In this document: positions 34,678 through 43,703 of the stretch, piece by piece
How positions within the stretch are numbered: the stretch's first letter is position 1
How the letters are laid out: each line of letters starts with the position of its first letter
Assembly (NCBI GenBank): GCA_018267875.1
Contig: JAFDXP010000090.1
Coordinates: 1-59,369 of the forward strand
Reading direction: 5' to 3'
DNA length: 59,369 bases
DNA from: Bacteroidota bacterium
Lineage (GTDB): Bacteria > Bacteroidota > Bacteroidia > Chitinophagales > Chitinophagaceae
Program-made: the position numbers and the translations under genes
The notes under the pieces: model-generated
What the model saw: only the letters and a program-made list of their open reading frames with translations
What the model was told of the DNA's origin: nothing
Database searches by the model: none

Positions 34678-36141
34678 ATGGCAAACGAAAACACCCTGCA
34701 AAATATCATTTCCCACTGTAAAGAATATGGATTTATTTTTCAAAGCAGTGAAATTTATGACGGATTAAGTGCTGTGTACGACTATGGACAATATGGTGCT
34801 GAGCTGAAAAAAAATATCCGTGAGTATTGGTGGAAAAGCATGACCCAAATGCACGAAAACATTGTGGGTATAGATGCTGCTATTTTTATGCACCCTACAG
34901 TATGGAAAGCCAGCGGTCATGTTGACAACTTTAGCGATCCGATGATTGACAATAAAGACAGTAAAAAACGCTATCGTGTTGATCACTTGATTGAGGGCTT
35001 TGCAGAAACGCTCACTGATGCCGAAAAAGCTAAAGGTATTTTGGACCAAATGGATGCCTTATTAGCTGCAGATAATTTTGCCGGATTGAAATCATTGATT
35101 GAAAGCAACAACATAAAATGTAGCATCAGCCAAACCTGCAGCTGGACAGACGTTCGACAGTTTAATCTGATGTTTAAAACTGAATTTGGTGCTGTTTCCG
35201 GAGAGGATAGTGAGGACAATATTGTTTACTTACGCCCCGAAACTGCACAAGGAATTTTTGTTAATTTCCTAAACGTACAAAAAACCGGAAGAATGAAAAT
35301 TCCTTTTGGTATTGCTCAAGTAGGAAAAGCATTTAGAAACGAAATAGTTGCTCGGCAGTTTATTTTTCGCATGCGTGAATTTGAACAAATGGAAATGCAA
35401 TTTTTCATCAAACCCGGCACGCAAAAAGAATGGTATGAATACTGGAAAGAAACTCGCATGAAATGGCATCTTTCTTTAGGTATTTCACCCGATAAATATC
35501 GTTTTCACGACCACATAAAATTAGCACATTATGCTGATGCTGCATGCGATATTGAATTTGATTTTCCTATCGGATTTAAAGAAGTAGAAGGCATTCACAG
35601 TCGCACTGATTTCGATCTGAAAAATCATCAACAATTCAGCGGAAAAAAATTACAATATTTCGATAATGATATAGACCCTACAACCAACAAACCGATTGGT
35701 AACTACATTCCTTACGTGATTGAAACATCCATTGGATTAGACCGCACAGTGATGATGATTTTGAGCCAAGCCTATCAAGAAGAAGATTTAAGCACTGAAG
35801 AGAAAAAAGACAGTCGGGTCGTGTTGAAATTTCCTACATTTTTAGCACCTATAAAATTGGCGATTCTTCCTTTATTAAAAAAAGACGGGCTACCTGAAAT
35901 TGCTCGAGATTTAATGAACGATTGTAAGTTGCATTTTAAATGTTTCTACGAGGAAAAAGACACGATTGGGAAACGATATCGCCGAATGGATGCATTAGGT
36001 ACTCCCTTTTGTGTTACCATAGATCATCAAACTAAAGAAGATCAAACCGTAACTATCCGATATCGAGATACGATGGTGCAAGAACGAATTCTGCTAAGTG
36101 AGGTTAAAAGCCGTGTGTTACAAGCCATTCAAGGGTTTTAG
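34678..36141 (+). CDS. glyS: Glycyl-tRNA synthetase, single-chain class II type
   Basis: A 487-residue class II synthetase of the homodimeric (alpha2) type, as opposed to the alpha/beta GlyQ+GlyS type. Motif 2 and 3 regions are visible: GKAFRNEIVARQFIFRMREF and IGLDRTVMMIL; the anticodon-binding domain forms the last 110 residues (FPTFLAPIKLAILPLL). Monocistronic with a leaderless-type promoter. Confidence 0.95.
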   Translation: MANENTLQNIISHCKEYGFIFQSSEIYDGLSAVYDYGQYGAELKKNIREYWWKSMTQMHENIVGIDAAIFMHPTVWKASGHVDNFSDPMIDNKDSKKRYRVDHLIEGFAETLTDAEKAKGILDQMDALLAADNFAGLKSLIESNNIKCSISQTCSWTDVRQFNLMFKTEFGAVSGEDSEDNIVYLRPETAQGIFVNFLNVQKTGRMKIPFGIAQVGKAFRNEIVARQFIFRMREFEQMEMQFFIKPGTQKEWYEYWKETRMKWHLSLGISPDKYRFHDHIKLAHYADAACDIEFDFPIGFKEVEGIHSRTDFDLKNHQQFSGKKLQYFDNDIDPTTNKPIGNYIPYVIETSIGLDRTVMMILSQAYQEEDLSTEEKKDSRVVLKFPTFLAPIKLAILPLLKKDGLPEIARDLMNDCKLHFKCFYEEKDTIGKRYRRMDALGTPFCVTIDHQTKEDQTVTIRYRDTMVQERILLSEVKSRVLQAIQGF

Positions 36142-36209
36142 CGTTTTGATTTTCTGTTTGATTCAAGCATTTTGTTTATTTAGACCAAAAGAAAAAATTA
36201 AAAAAGTGT

Positions 36210-37343
36210 ATGAAAGTAGGTGTAATAGGCTGCGGAGCAATGGGTGCTGGAATTGCTCAAGTGGCTGCCGTAGCCGGACACGAGGTTGTGGTTTATGACA
36301 ATCAAGCTGATGCTTTGAAAAAGGCAGAAGCTAATCTTTCGGCAACGCTCCGTAAACTTCAAGAAAAAGGAAAACTATCAGACGCAGCGGAAGTGATTTC
36401 TCGTTTTCACTTTTCTAATTCAATACATTCATTTGCTGATTGTGGTTTAGTTATAGAAGCCATTATTGAAAATTTAGAAATCAAGAAAAAAATATTCAGC
36501 GAAGTAGAAAAAGTAGTGAGCGATAATTGTCTATTAGCCTCTAATACCTCTTCGCTTTCCATTACTTCAATAGCTGCAGCTTGTCAAAAAACCAATCGAG
36601 TGATTGGATTACATTTTTTCAATCCGGCTCCACTCATGGCGTTGGTTGAAATGGTGCCGGCAGTGCAATCTGATTTACATTTTATTGAAGAAGCTAAAAT
36701 ATTGATGCAAAAATGGGGTAAAATCCCAGTTGTTACAAAAGATACACCGGGCTTCATTGTAAACCGATTAGCCCGTCCATTTTATGGTGAAGCTATTCGA
36801 ATTTTTGAAGAAGGAATTGCTGATATGCCTACGATTGATTGGGCTATGACAGAAATAGGAGGTTTTCGAATGGGTCCCTTCACCCTAATGGATTACATTG
36901 GTCATGATGTCAATTATATTGTAACTGAAACTGTTTTTCAATCTTTCTTTTACGACCCACGATATAAACCTTCTTTTTCACAAAAAAGATTGCTTGAAGC
37001 CGGATGGTTAGGACGAAAGAGTGGTCGTGGATTTTACAACTATACTTCCGGAACAGAAATGCCCAATCCCTCAAAAGATCAAGTGTTGGGAACAGAAATT
37101 TTTGAACGAATCTTAGCCATGCTTATCAACGAAGCTGTAGAAGCCCTACATTTGAAAATTGCCGATGAACAAGACTTAGATTTAGCCGTGACAAAAGGAG
37201 TAAATTATCCAAAAGGCTTGTTGCAATGGGGCAAAGAATGGGGCTGGGCAAGCGTTTTGTCTAAATTAGATTATCTATACGACCAATACCATGAAGACCG
37301 TTATCGAGCCAGTGTACGATTACGCCAATTAGCAAAAAGCTAA
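36210..37343 (+). CDS. 3-hydroxyacyl-CoA dehydrogenase (PaaH/HbdA-like)
   Basis: A 377-residue NAD-dependent enzyme that oxidises 3-hydroxyacyl-CoA in fatty acid or butyrate-type metabolism. Rossmann motif VGVIGCGAMGAGIAQV at the N-terminus; catalytic region LHFFNPAPLMALVEMV with the catalytic histidine; TKDTPGFIVNRLARPF follows. A second C-terminal domain copy (about residues 280-377) makes it longer than the basic 280-residue form, like PaaH-type proteins. Single gene; function in degradation or synthesis is not clear from context. Confidence 0.9.
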   Translation: MKVGVIGCGAMGAGIAQVAAVAGHEVVVYDNQADALKKAEANLSATLRKLQEKGKLSDAAEVISRFHFSNSIHSFADCGLVIEAIIENLEIKKKIFSEVEKVVSDNCLLASNTSSLSITSIAAACQKTNRVIGLHFFNPAPLMALVEMVPAVQSDLHFIEEAKILMQKWGKIPVVTKDTPGFIVNRLARPFYGEAIRIFEEGIADMPTIDWAMTEIGGFRMGPFTLMDYIGHDVNYIVTETVFQSFFYDPRYKPSFSQKRLLEAGWLGRKSGRGFYNYTSGTEMPNPSKDQVLGTEIFERILAMLINEAVEALHLKIADEQDLDLAVTKGVNYPKGLLQWGKEWGWASVLSKLDYLYDQYHEDRYRASVRLRQLAKS

Positions 37344-37433
37344 TAATTCCTTCTCCTTAACTCCTAAATAAAATTTTTAGGAACACAAAAGTGCTCGAAG
37401 AAATGAGAATGGTTTGAATCAAGCTGAAAAAAA

Positions 37434-37447
37434 GCGACTTTTGTCGC
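37434..37447 (+). terminator. Small hairpin plus T-run before the GlmU-like gene
   Basis: Stem GCGAC/GTCGC with a TTTT loop, followed by GATTTTTCTCTT and the ATG at 37460. It may be a weak terminator for the upstream gene or a leader element; the loop also overlaps a near-consensus -7 box (GACTTTTG). Confidence 0.3.
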
Positions 37448-37459
37448 GATTTTTCTCTT

Positions 37460-38671
37460 ATGCAAGTCATTCTTTTTGACGATCAGACGCGTTTTTCGCT
37501 ATTTCCGTTTACCCACACTCGTTCAGTTGCCGATATTCGTTGCGGCATCCTAACCATGCGTGAACGGTGGGAAAAACGATTAAAGACAAATACTGGAACG
37601 CTTACAGAATCTTATTTACAAGGCTTATTTCCTCAAGTATGCACCGGTAATGATATTTTATTTATCAATGGAGCTGTCTTTGCCAACGATGCGCTTTTAA
37701 TGGCTATCAACAAGCTCAAACATCAGCAAAAATTGTTGAGCGGAAATACGATCCTTGCTTTCCGAACTAACGATCTGAAAATTAATTTTGACAATTTAGA
37801 TCAATCAACAAGCAGTTTTGAAGCGATTTCGTATAATTCTCCTGTTCAAGAGTTAAAGCATGTATGGGACATTTTTGAGTTAAATGAACAAGCCATCAAA
37901 GACGATTTCCAACTTTTGACAGCAGGCAGAAAAAGCCAGCACATACCGGAGTTTGTAACAGTTGTAGGGGCTGAAAATCTTTTTTTAGAAGAAGGTGCTA
38001 TCATCAATCCTGGTGTAGTTATCAATGCCAAAAACGCTTGTGTATATTTGGGTGCAGAGGCAGAAATATTAGAAGGCAGTTTATTAAGAGGCTCCGTTGC
38101 TTTGTGTGAGCAAGCAGTGATAAAAATGGGTGCGAAAATTTATGGTGCAACCACCATTGGTCCTGGCTGCAAGGTGGGAGGCGAAATCAGTAATGTCGTT
38201 TTCTTTTCAAATAGCAATAAAGGGCATGATGGTTATTTAGGTAATGCTGTTATAGGCTCATGGTGCAATCTGGGTGCCGACACTAATTGTTCCAACCTGA
38301 AAAACAACTATGATGTCATCAAAATTTGGGATGAATACATAAACAAATCCGTACAAACAGGTTTGCAGTTTTGTGGGTTAATGATGGGCGACCATTCTAA
38401 ATGCGGAATCAACACGATGTTCAATACCGGAACCGTAGTCGGTGTTTCTGCCAATATTTTTGGTGCCGGTTTTCCTGAAAAATTTATTCCTTCATTCACT
38501 TGGGGTGGCAGCGATGGATTGGTTACTTATCAATTTGAGCGAGCCTTAGATACAGCAAAACGCATGATGATTCGTCGAAAACACATCATGACAGAAGAAG
38601 AAATCTTAGTACTTCGCCATATTTTTGACCATTCTGTTGCACAACGACGCTTATTTGCAACCTCCGAATAA
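37460..38671 (+). CDS. GlmU-like sugar nucleotidyltransferase/acetyltransferase (TIGR03991 type)
   Basis: A 403-residue protein of a Bacteroidota-specific family thought to replace GlmU in making UDP-GlcNAc. The N-terminal half resembles a divergent nucleotidyltransferase (ILFDDQTRFSLFPFTHTRSV). The C-terminal half is a left-handed beta-helix of hexapeptide repeats (INPGVVINAKNACVYLGAEA; IGPGCKVGGEIS), the acyltransferase fold. No classic GlmU occurs in this window. Followed after 53 bases by tpiA. Confidence 0.85.
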   Translation: MQVILFDDQTRFSLFPFTHTRSVADIRCGILTMRERWEKRLKTNTGTLTESYLQGLFPQVCTGNDILFINGAVFANDALLMAINKLKHQQKLLSGNTILAFRTNDLKINFDNLDQSTSSFEAISYNSPVQELKHVWDIFELNEQAIKDDFQLLTAGRKSQHIPEFVTVVGAENLFLEEGAIINPGVVINAKNACVYLGAEAEILEGSLLRGSVALCEQAVIKMGAKIYGATTIGPGCKVGGEISNVVFFSNSNKGHDGYLGNAVIGSWCNLGADTNCSNLKNNYDVIKIWDEYINKSVQTGLQFCGLMMGDHSKCGINTMFNTGTVVGVSANIFGAGFPEKFIPSFTWGGSDGLVTYQFERALDTAKRMMIRRKHIMTEEEILVLRHIFDHSVAQRRLFATSE

Positions 38672-38724
38672 AAAATTTGTGATAACTACCCCCAATTAAA
38701 AAAATTAAACCAAGAATAACTCCA

Positions 38725-39492
38725 ATGAGAAAAAGAATTGTTGCCGGCAACTGGAAAATGAATTTAACCCTTGCTGAAGGTAAAAACTTAGTTGATACAA
38801 TTGTAGCCCAACTCCCTGCGCTTACAGATACCCACGAAGTAGTGATTGCTCCGCCTTACACCCATATCACTCAAACCGCTGCACAGTTAGAGGAGTATGC
38901 GCATATTTCCGTTGGAGCTCAAAACTGCTCGAGCGAGGCTGGTGGAGCATTTACAGGTGAAGTATCTGCGACTATACTTCAAAGCACCGGAGTAGGATCT
39001 GTCATTTTAGGGCACTCAGAAAGGCGCGAATATTTTAATGAAACAAGTGAATTGTTGGTAAAGAAAATAGCACAGGCATTTAATCAAAATCTACGTGTAA
39101 TTTTTTGTTGCGGTGAACCATTGTCAGTTAGGGATTCAAACGATCAAAACAATTTTGTAGGCAGTCAAATAAAAGAGGCACTTTTTCATCTTTCTGCTGA
39201 AGAAATGAATCAGATTGTCATTGCCTATGAACCTATTTGGGCTATTGGTACCGGAAGAACAGCTACCTCTCAACAAGCTCAGGAAATGCATGCTCATATC
39301 AGAAGCCTATTGCAAAAAAATTATGGTAGCGAAGTAGCACAAAACACCAGTATTCTATATGGCGGTAGCTGCAATGCACAAAATGCTGCGGAATTATTTG
39401 CTTGTGCTGATATAGATGGTGGTTTGATAGGCGGAGCAGCCTTAAAATCTGAAGCCTTTTTAGCAATAATTTCGGCAATGCTAAGTGCTTAA
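38725..39492 (+). CDS. tpiA: Triosephosphate isomerase
   Basis: A 255-residue glycolytic enzyme interconverting DHAP and glyceraldehyde-3-phosphate. Catalytic residues are in place: Lys in GNWKMN, His in ILGHSERREYF, Glu in AYEPIWAIGTG; the phosphate-binding YGGSC and GLIGGAALK loops are present. It lies 53 bases after the GlmU-like gene, possibly in one transcript. Confidence 0.97.
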   Translation: MRKRIVAGNWKMNLTLAEGKNLVDTIVAQLPALTDTHEVVIAPPYTHITQTAAQLEEYAHISVGAQNCSSEAGGAFTGEVSATILQSTGVGSVILGHSERREYFNETSELLVKKIAQAFNQNLRVIFCCGEPLSVRDSNDQNNFVGSQIKEALFHLSAEEMNQIVIAYEPIWAIGTGRTATSQQAQEMHAHIRSLLQKNYGSEVAQNTSILYGGSCNAQNAAELFACADIDGGLIGGAALKSEAFLAIISAMLSA

Positions 39493-39513
39493 TAAATAAT
39501 TTTCCGAAAGAAA

Positions 39514-39544
39514 TTTGGCTGATTGCAAAAGCTGCATATCTTTG
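39514..39544 (+). promoter_or_regulatory. Promoter for the tRNA-Glu gene (-33 TTTG and -7 TATCTTTG)
   Basis: TTTG at 39514-39517, a 19-base spacer, then TATCTTTG at 39537-39544, an exact TAnnTTTG match with the -33 element at the usual distance. The best full promoter in the window. Confidence 0.65.
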
Positions 39545-39563
39545 CAGTCCCAAAACGGAAAAT

Positions 39564-39635
39564 GCCGCGTTGGTCAAGGGGTTAAGACGCCTCCCTTTCA
39601 CGGAGGAATCACGGGTTCGAATCCCGTACGTGGTA
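39564..39635 (+). tRNA. tRNA-Glu (anticodon TTC)
   Basis: 72 bases fold as a cloverleaf: acceptor stem GCCGCGT/ACGTGGT (two G-U pairs), D stem GTC/GAC, anticodon stem CCTCC/GGAGG with loop CTTTCAC (anticodon TTC), T stem ACGGG/CCCGT with loop TTCGAAT. CCA is not encoded. A terminator follows at once. Confidence 0.95.
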
Positions 39636-39640
39636 CGAAA

Positions 39641-39676
39641 AAAGCGGTCAATAGGTTGATCGCTTTTCTTTTTTTA
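39641..39676 (+). terminator. Terminator after tRNA-Glu
   Basis: Stem AAGCGGTCAA/TTGATCGCTT (G-U pair) with a TAGG loop, followed by a T-rich run (TTTTCTTTTTTT). Confidence 0.8.
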
Positions 39677-39729
39677 CTTTTGGATAGTTTGATGTAAAGC
39701 ATCAATTATTTTCAGATTTCTTGTTTGAT

Positions 39730-39801
39730 GGCCTCGTAGTACAATGGATAGTATAAGAGTTTCCGAAGCTCCAGATTCAGGTTCGATTCCTGACGAGGCT
39801 A
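39730..39801 (+). tRNA. tRNA-Arg (anticodon CCG)
   Basis: 72-base cloverleaf: acceptor stem GGCCTCG/CGAGGCT (G-U at the top), D stem GTAC/GTAT, anticodon stem AGAGT/GCTCC (first pair mismatched) with loop TTCCGAA (anticodon CCG, reading CGG), T stem TCAGG/CCTGA with loop TTCGATT. CCA is not encoded. Confidence 0.9.
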
Positions 39802-40244
39802 CTACAATAAATTTTTAAGCAGTTAGTTTCTTCTGCTTTAAATTCTCGCCATCCTTCCATTATTATTGTATTGTGCAGACAAAAAGTTATGATTAGGGGC
39901 GATTCTTATACCTATTAAGCCTCTCACTCTTTTTTAAAAAACTAAACTTTGAAAATTACCATCTCACCGATTATATAGACTTGCTTTGAAAGTTCTTCAA
40001 TGTGCCTTAAAAATTTACACCTATGCCACAGTGTGCTAATTGCAACTATTTCATTTTTTATGAGCGGTAAACATTCAAGAATATTCATAAATCCTTTCCT
40101 GATTTTGTTGTCATGTGCATTCTCATTTGCCTCGTATTGTTCGAATGTAAAAATCCCAAAAAAGAAAGCATTCACCCATCATTTTAACTTGAGTTTTTAA
40201 TTCTTTTTAGTAAAATCCGAATTAAAACAAAAAGGTACTAAAGC
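39802..40244. other. Intergenic region with no supported gene
   Basis: About 440 bases after the tRNAs. Overlapping frames on both strands (about 66 and 77 codons) have no recognisable domain or start signal. One plus-strand frame has a hydrophobic core like a signal peptide (NPFLILLSCAFSFASYCS), but the mature part is too short to judge. Confidence 0.4.
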
Positions 40245-40976
40245 TTAATCTACCTTTACACCAATCAATTTGCGAATAGCTACAGACGCAGCTACGGCCC
40301 CAAAGGTTGCCGGTAGATAAGATATGGTTCCATAAGCAGATTTCTTGTAGTTTTTCCCATCTGTGTGCATCAGTGACTCTTTGATAATTTCTTCCGGAGA
40401 AAAGACAGTAGTAATCCCTTTAAAAATCCCATGCGATTTGAGGTTTTTACGAATTTGTTGTGCAAAGGGGCAATTATAAGTTTTAGAAATATCAGCAACA
40501 CGCAACTGAGTGGGATCAAGTTTAGCACCTGCCCCCATACTGCTTACCAACGGAATATTACTACCATAGGAATGAACTAAAAAGCGCACTTTGGGAGTTA
40601 TGCTATCTATGGCATCAATAATAAAATCGGGCTTGGCAGTCAAACAGTCTTCCACCCTATCTGGTTCAATGAAAGTAGCTATTGTGGTTAATTCTAATTC
40701 CGGATTTATTTCACGCAATCGTTGATCCATTATAGCTGCTTTAGACTGGCCTACATTCGTTGCTAAAGCAGGTAATTGTCTATTTCTATTTGTAGAATCC
40801 ACCACATCACCATCAATTATAGTCATTTTACCTACACCGCTACGGGCAATAAATTCGGCGGCAAACGATCCAACACCGCCCATTCCGACAACAAGCACAT
40901 GCTTTTGGCTCAGCAAGCGTACTCGCTCTTCTCCAATCAATAAAGATGTTCGAGATAACCAACTCAAATCGTTCAT
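40245..40976 (-). CDS. tcdA: tRNA threonylcarbamoyladenosine dehydratase (TcdA/CsdL)
   Basis: A 243-residue E1-like enzyme of the ThiF/MoeB superfamily. It cyclises t6A37 in tRNA using ATP (family knowledge). ATP-binding motif VLVVGMGGVGSFAAEFIARS; conserved DGDVVDSTNRNRQ; catalytic-region SSMGAGAKLDPTQLRVADIS. Its start overlaps the TatD-like gene by 4 bases (ATGA), so they are translationally coupled. Confidence 0.93.
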   Translation of the reverse strand: MNDLSWLSRTSLLIGEERVRLLSQKHVLVVGMGGVGSFAAEFIARSGVGKMTIIDGDVVDSTNRNRQLPALATNVGQSKAAIMDQRLREINPELELTTIATFIEPDRVEDCLTAKPDFIIDAIDSITPKVRFLVHSYGSNIPLVSSMGAGAKLDPTQLRVADISKTYNCPFAQQIRKNLKSHGIFKGITTVFSPEEIIKESLMHTDGKNYKKSAYGTISYLPATFGAVAASVAIRKLIGVKVD

Positions 40977-41614
40977 AAGCTAAATATGCTGAAGAAATTT
41001 TTTTCTATAGTAGTCTTTACTTTCTCTAAAGATTGACATCGCAACTTAGCAGCCATTAAATAAACCGATTCGATAGAGATATCAGCATCATCCGTTTCCA
41101 GAAAATAACTGTCATCGGGAATTTGGGAAAAAGCCTTTTGAGCAGGGCTGTTCTCGTGTAATAGGGCTTTGCCAAAGGAAACAAAATGACCGGCTTGCCA
41201 CAGTGTTTCTATTCCTTTATGGTTGACTCCATGAAAAATGATCGGTTGTTGGTGGTGATATTTCCGTAGTAATTGTAATACCTCTTGGTGAGCTCGAACA
41301 GCATGAATGATAAGGGGCTTTTTGACTTCATTTGAAAGCGCGATCTGTAATTGAAAGGCTTTTAATTGAAGGCTCCAATCAGTGTTACAAGCACGATCTA
41401 ATCCACATTCACCAATTGCCAAAACTTTATTTTCAAATGCCAATTTCCTAAGGTTAGCAATTTGATCGGTTAGGGTTTCTGTTGATACATGCCAAGGATG
41501 AATACCGAAACTAAACCAGCCGGTAGATGGCAATTCAACAAAAGGCGACTGTATATTTTGCAGCGCTATTGTATCATTTTCTTGAGCCTGGTGTGTATGG
41601 ATATTGTAATACAG
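40973..41614 (-). CDS. TatD-family metal-dependent hydrolase with no ATG/GTG/TTG start before its HxH motif
   Basis: TatD-type nucleases are TIM-barrel enzymes with two metals. Core motifs: FGIHPWH, AIGECGLDR, PLIIHAVRAH, IIFHGVNHKG and FLETDDAD. The first TTG (41533) would drop the N-terminal metal ligands, yet the frame is open upstream and encodes YYNIHTHQAQE with the needed HxH. From the upstream stop (41660-41662) to that motif there is no ATG, GTG or TTG; CTG at 41614 (CTG-TAT-TAC-AAT) sits where homologues usually have Met. I propose a CTG start (214 residues). Otherwise the gene has lost its start. Overlaps tcdA by 4 bases. Confidence 0.75.
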   Translation of the reverse strand: MYYNIHTHQAQENDTIALQNIQSPFVELPSTGWFSFGIHPWHVSTETLTDQIANLRKLAFENKVLAIGECGLDRACNTDWSLQLKAFQLQIALSNEVKKPLIIHAVRAHQEVLQLLRKYHHQQPIIFHGVNHKGIETLWQAGHFVSFGKALLHENSPAQKAFSQIPDDSYFLETDDADISIESVYLMAAKLRCQSLEKVKTTIEKNFFSIFSL

Positions 41615-41659
41615 AAAATCTGGAATTAAAGCATTTTGAAACCGGTTGATCAGTAGATA

Positions 41660-42823
41660 TTAAGCCATAACAATGTATTTTTCTACATCGTCTTTAGAAA
41701 TTTTTTTGTCGGAAAGGATAATCAATCGTTCTACGACATTACGTAGTTCCCGAATATTTCCTGTCCAGTCGTAAACCTGTAAAGCCTTTACTGCTGCGGA
41801 ATCTATTTCTTTTATCGGTTGTTTATAGTCTTCGCTTATTTCTTTTAAAAAGTGATTAATCAATAAGGGAATATCGTCACGACGATTGTTGAGCGAAGGC
41901 ACATGAATCAAGATCACACCTAAACGATGGTATAAATCAAGTCGAAATTTTTTCTGTTCTACTTCAGCCATCAAATCTTTATTGGTAGCGGCTATAACAC
42001 GAACATCTACTTTGATTTCTTTTTCTCCTCCAACGCGTGTAATCTTTCCTTCTTGCAAAGCGCGCAGCACCTTAGCTTGTGCGTCTAAGCTCATGTCGCC
42101 AATTTCGTCCATGAAAAGAGTGCCGCCATTTGCTTGTTCAAACTTACCAATACGTTGCTTTATTGCAGAAGTAAAAGAGCCTTTTTCATGACCAAAAAGT
42201 TCGCTTTCAATTAATTCAGATGGAATGGCTGCGCAGTTTACTTCTATCAAAGGAGCATTACTTCTATGGCTAAGTTCATGAATTCGACGAGCTACTAATT
42301 CTTTGCCGGCTCCGTTGTCGCCGGTAATAAGTACACGAGCATCTGTCGGCGCTACTTTTTCGATTGTTTCCTTGATAGATTTCATAGGTGCGGATTCGCC
42401 TATCATTTCACTAAACTTTGAAACCTTTTTCCGCAGTTGCTTGGTTTCCGCTACTAAAACCTTTTTATCCATTGCATTGCGAATGGTAATAAGGAGACGA
42501 TTTAAATCTGGTGGCTTTGAGATATAATCATAAGCTCCTTTTTTCACAGCATCTACGGCTGTTTCTATATTCCCATGCCCAGAAATAACAATGAATGGAA
42601 TATCGGGCTTTAGTTCTTGAGCTTTTTGCAACACCTCAATACCATCCATTTTAGGCATTTTTATGTCGCATAAGATGCAATCAAAGCCATTTTCTTCAAT
42701 TTTTTTCAAGCCTTCTACTCCGTCTGCTGCTTCTTCTACTTTAAAACCTTCAAAGCTTAGAATTTCATTGAGTGCTTTGCGGATTGCCTTTTCATCGTCA
42801 ATGACGAGAATTGATTGTGCCAT
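41660..42823 (-). CDS. NtrC-type sigma-54 response regulator without HTH domain
   Basis: A 387-residue protein: receiver domain (phosphoacceptor Asp53 in LCDIKMPKMDG) and AAA+ sigma-54 activator domain with Walker A GDNGAGKE (168-175) and Walker B GGTLFMDEIGD. The sigma-54-contact loop, usually GAFTGA, reads GSFTSA (215-220). The protein ends after ELRNVVERLIIL and a short tail; the C-terminal Fis-type DNA-binding domain is absent. It may act from solution or through a partner. No histidine kinase is adjacent. The MORN-like protein gene lies 3 bases upstream and the TatD-like gene follows downstream. Confidence 0.9.
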   Translation of the reverse strand: MAQSILVIDDEKAIRKALNEILSFEGFKVEEAADGVEGLKKIEENGFDCILCDIKMPKMDGIEVLQKAQELKPDIPFIVISGHGNIETAVDAVKKGAYDYISKPPDLNRLLITIRNAMDKKVLVAETKQLRKKVSKFSEMIGESAPMKSIKETIEKVAPTDARVLITGDNGAGKELVARRIHELSHRSNAPLIEVNCAAIPSELIESELFGHEKGSFTSAIKQRIGKFEQANGGTLFMDEIGDMSLDAQAKVLRALQEGKITRVGGEKEIKVDVRVIAATNKDLMAEVEQKKFRLDLYHRLGVILIHVPSLNNRRDDIPLLINHFLKEISEDYKQPIKEIDSAAVKALQVYDWTGNIRELRNVVERLIILSDKKISKDDVEKYIVMA

Positions 42824-42826
42824 AGC

Positions 42827-43579
42827 TTATTTTTTGACTTCGCCATTTTTATACTTCACGGATTTAGTTGCTACTCCTTTTTCATCAAACTCTTTCCACA
42901 TACCTTCTTTTTCTCCGTTCACATAATTCCCTTCTGCTTTCATGTTTCCGTTTTCATAAAATTCTTTCCAAGGACCTGTCTGTACATTATTTTTATATTG
43001 TCCGTATTCGCTTACTTTCCCATTTTTGTAATAGCTGGAAACTTCGCCGTCTATCACTCCATTTTTGTAATTATACTCTGCTGCTTTTTCTCCTGTTTCG
43101 TAAAACCAAGTTGTTTTACCATCACGTAGATCCATGTTGTAGCGTGACTCTTCTTGTGGTTGACCGGATTGATAATGTTTGCTGTACAAGCCATGTTTTT
43201 TACCGTCAGAATAATATACTTCTTCAGTCAGAAAGCTACTACCAGGTTGATAGGTCCGTTTTGGACCCTCTAACAAACCGTTTTTGTATTGTTCAACAGT
43301 TTCGGTATATCCTTGTTGACTCATTAAGATGCGCGCCCCGTCTAACTTTCCATTTCTATAAGTAGAAATATCATGTGGAAAACCATTGTCCCAATATTGA
43401 ACCCAAGTGCCGTCCATCACACCATTATGTCTATATCCTTCACTCAAAACATAGCCTCCACGTTTTACTTGAAAAAACTCCCACCCGCCTGCATCTTTCC
43501 GCCTTACCGTGTCTGTTTGTGCTTGAGCCAATAAAGTAGTGCCGCACATAACCGAAAACAAGTACCATTTAATATTCAT
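42827..43579 (-). CDS. Exported MORN-like repeat protein (YwqK type)
   Basis: A 250-residue protein with a signal peptide (residues 1-20, ending LLAQAQ) and about eight repeats of roughly 22 residues of the form GxWxxYYxNGxxxxExxYxNGxxxG (for example GPWKEFYENGNMKAEGNYVN). MORN-type repeats form beta-hairpin ladders and bind lipids or proteins. The annotation 'YwqK-family antitoxin' is common for these but unproven. Its stop is 3 bases before the NtrC-type regulator start, so the two are probably co-transcribed. Divergent from lysA. Confidence 0.85.
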   Translation of the reverse strand: MNIKWYLFSVMCGTTLLAQAQTDTVRRKDAGGWEFFQVKRGGYVLSEGYRHNGVMDGTWVQYWDNGFPHDISTYRNGKLDGARILMSQQGYTETVEQYKNGLLEGPKRTYQPGSSFLTEEVYYSDGKKHGLYSKHYQSGQPQEESRYNMDLRDGKTTWFYETGEKAAEYNYKNGVIDGEVSSYYKNGKVSEYGQYKNNVQTGPWKEFYENGNMKAEGNYVNGEKEGMWKEFDEKGVATKSVKYKNGEVKK

Positions 43580-43703
43580 GGATAAATTTACTTTTAGCGG
43601 TTGCCAATTTAGGTCATTTGTCGCGATCCGAAACCTCTGTTGTTTATTTTTAGCATTTATCTTTCAATTAGGACAGTCTGCATTTTTGCTAATTTCGCGC
43701 CTT

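Noticed and set aside
39942..40200. Overlapping frames on both strands after the tRNA genes
   Set aside because: Short, without domain, promoter box or good start context; the plus frame's hydrophobic core alone is not enough.
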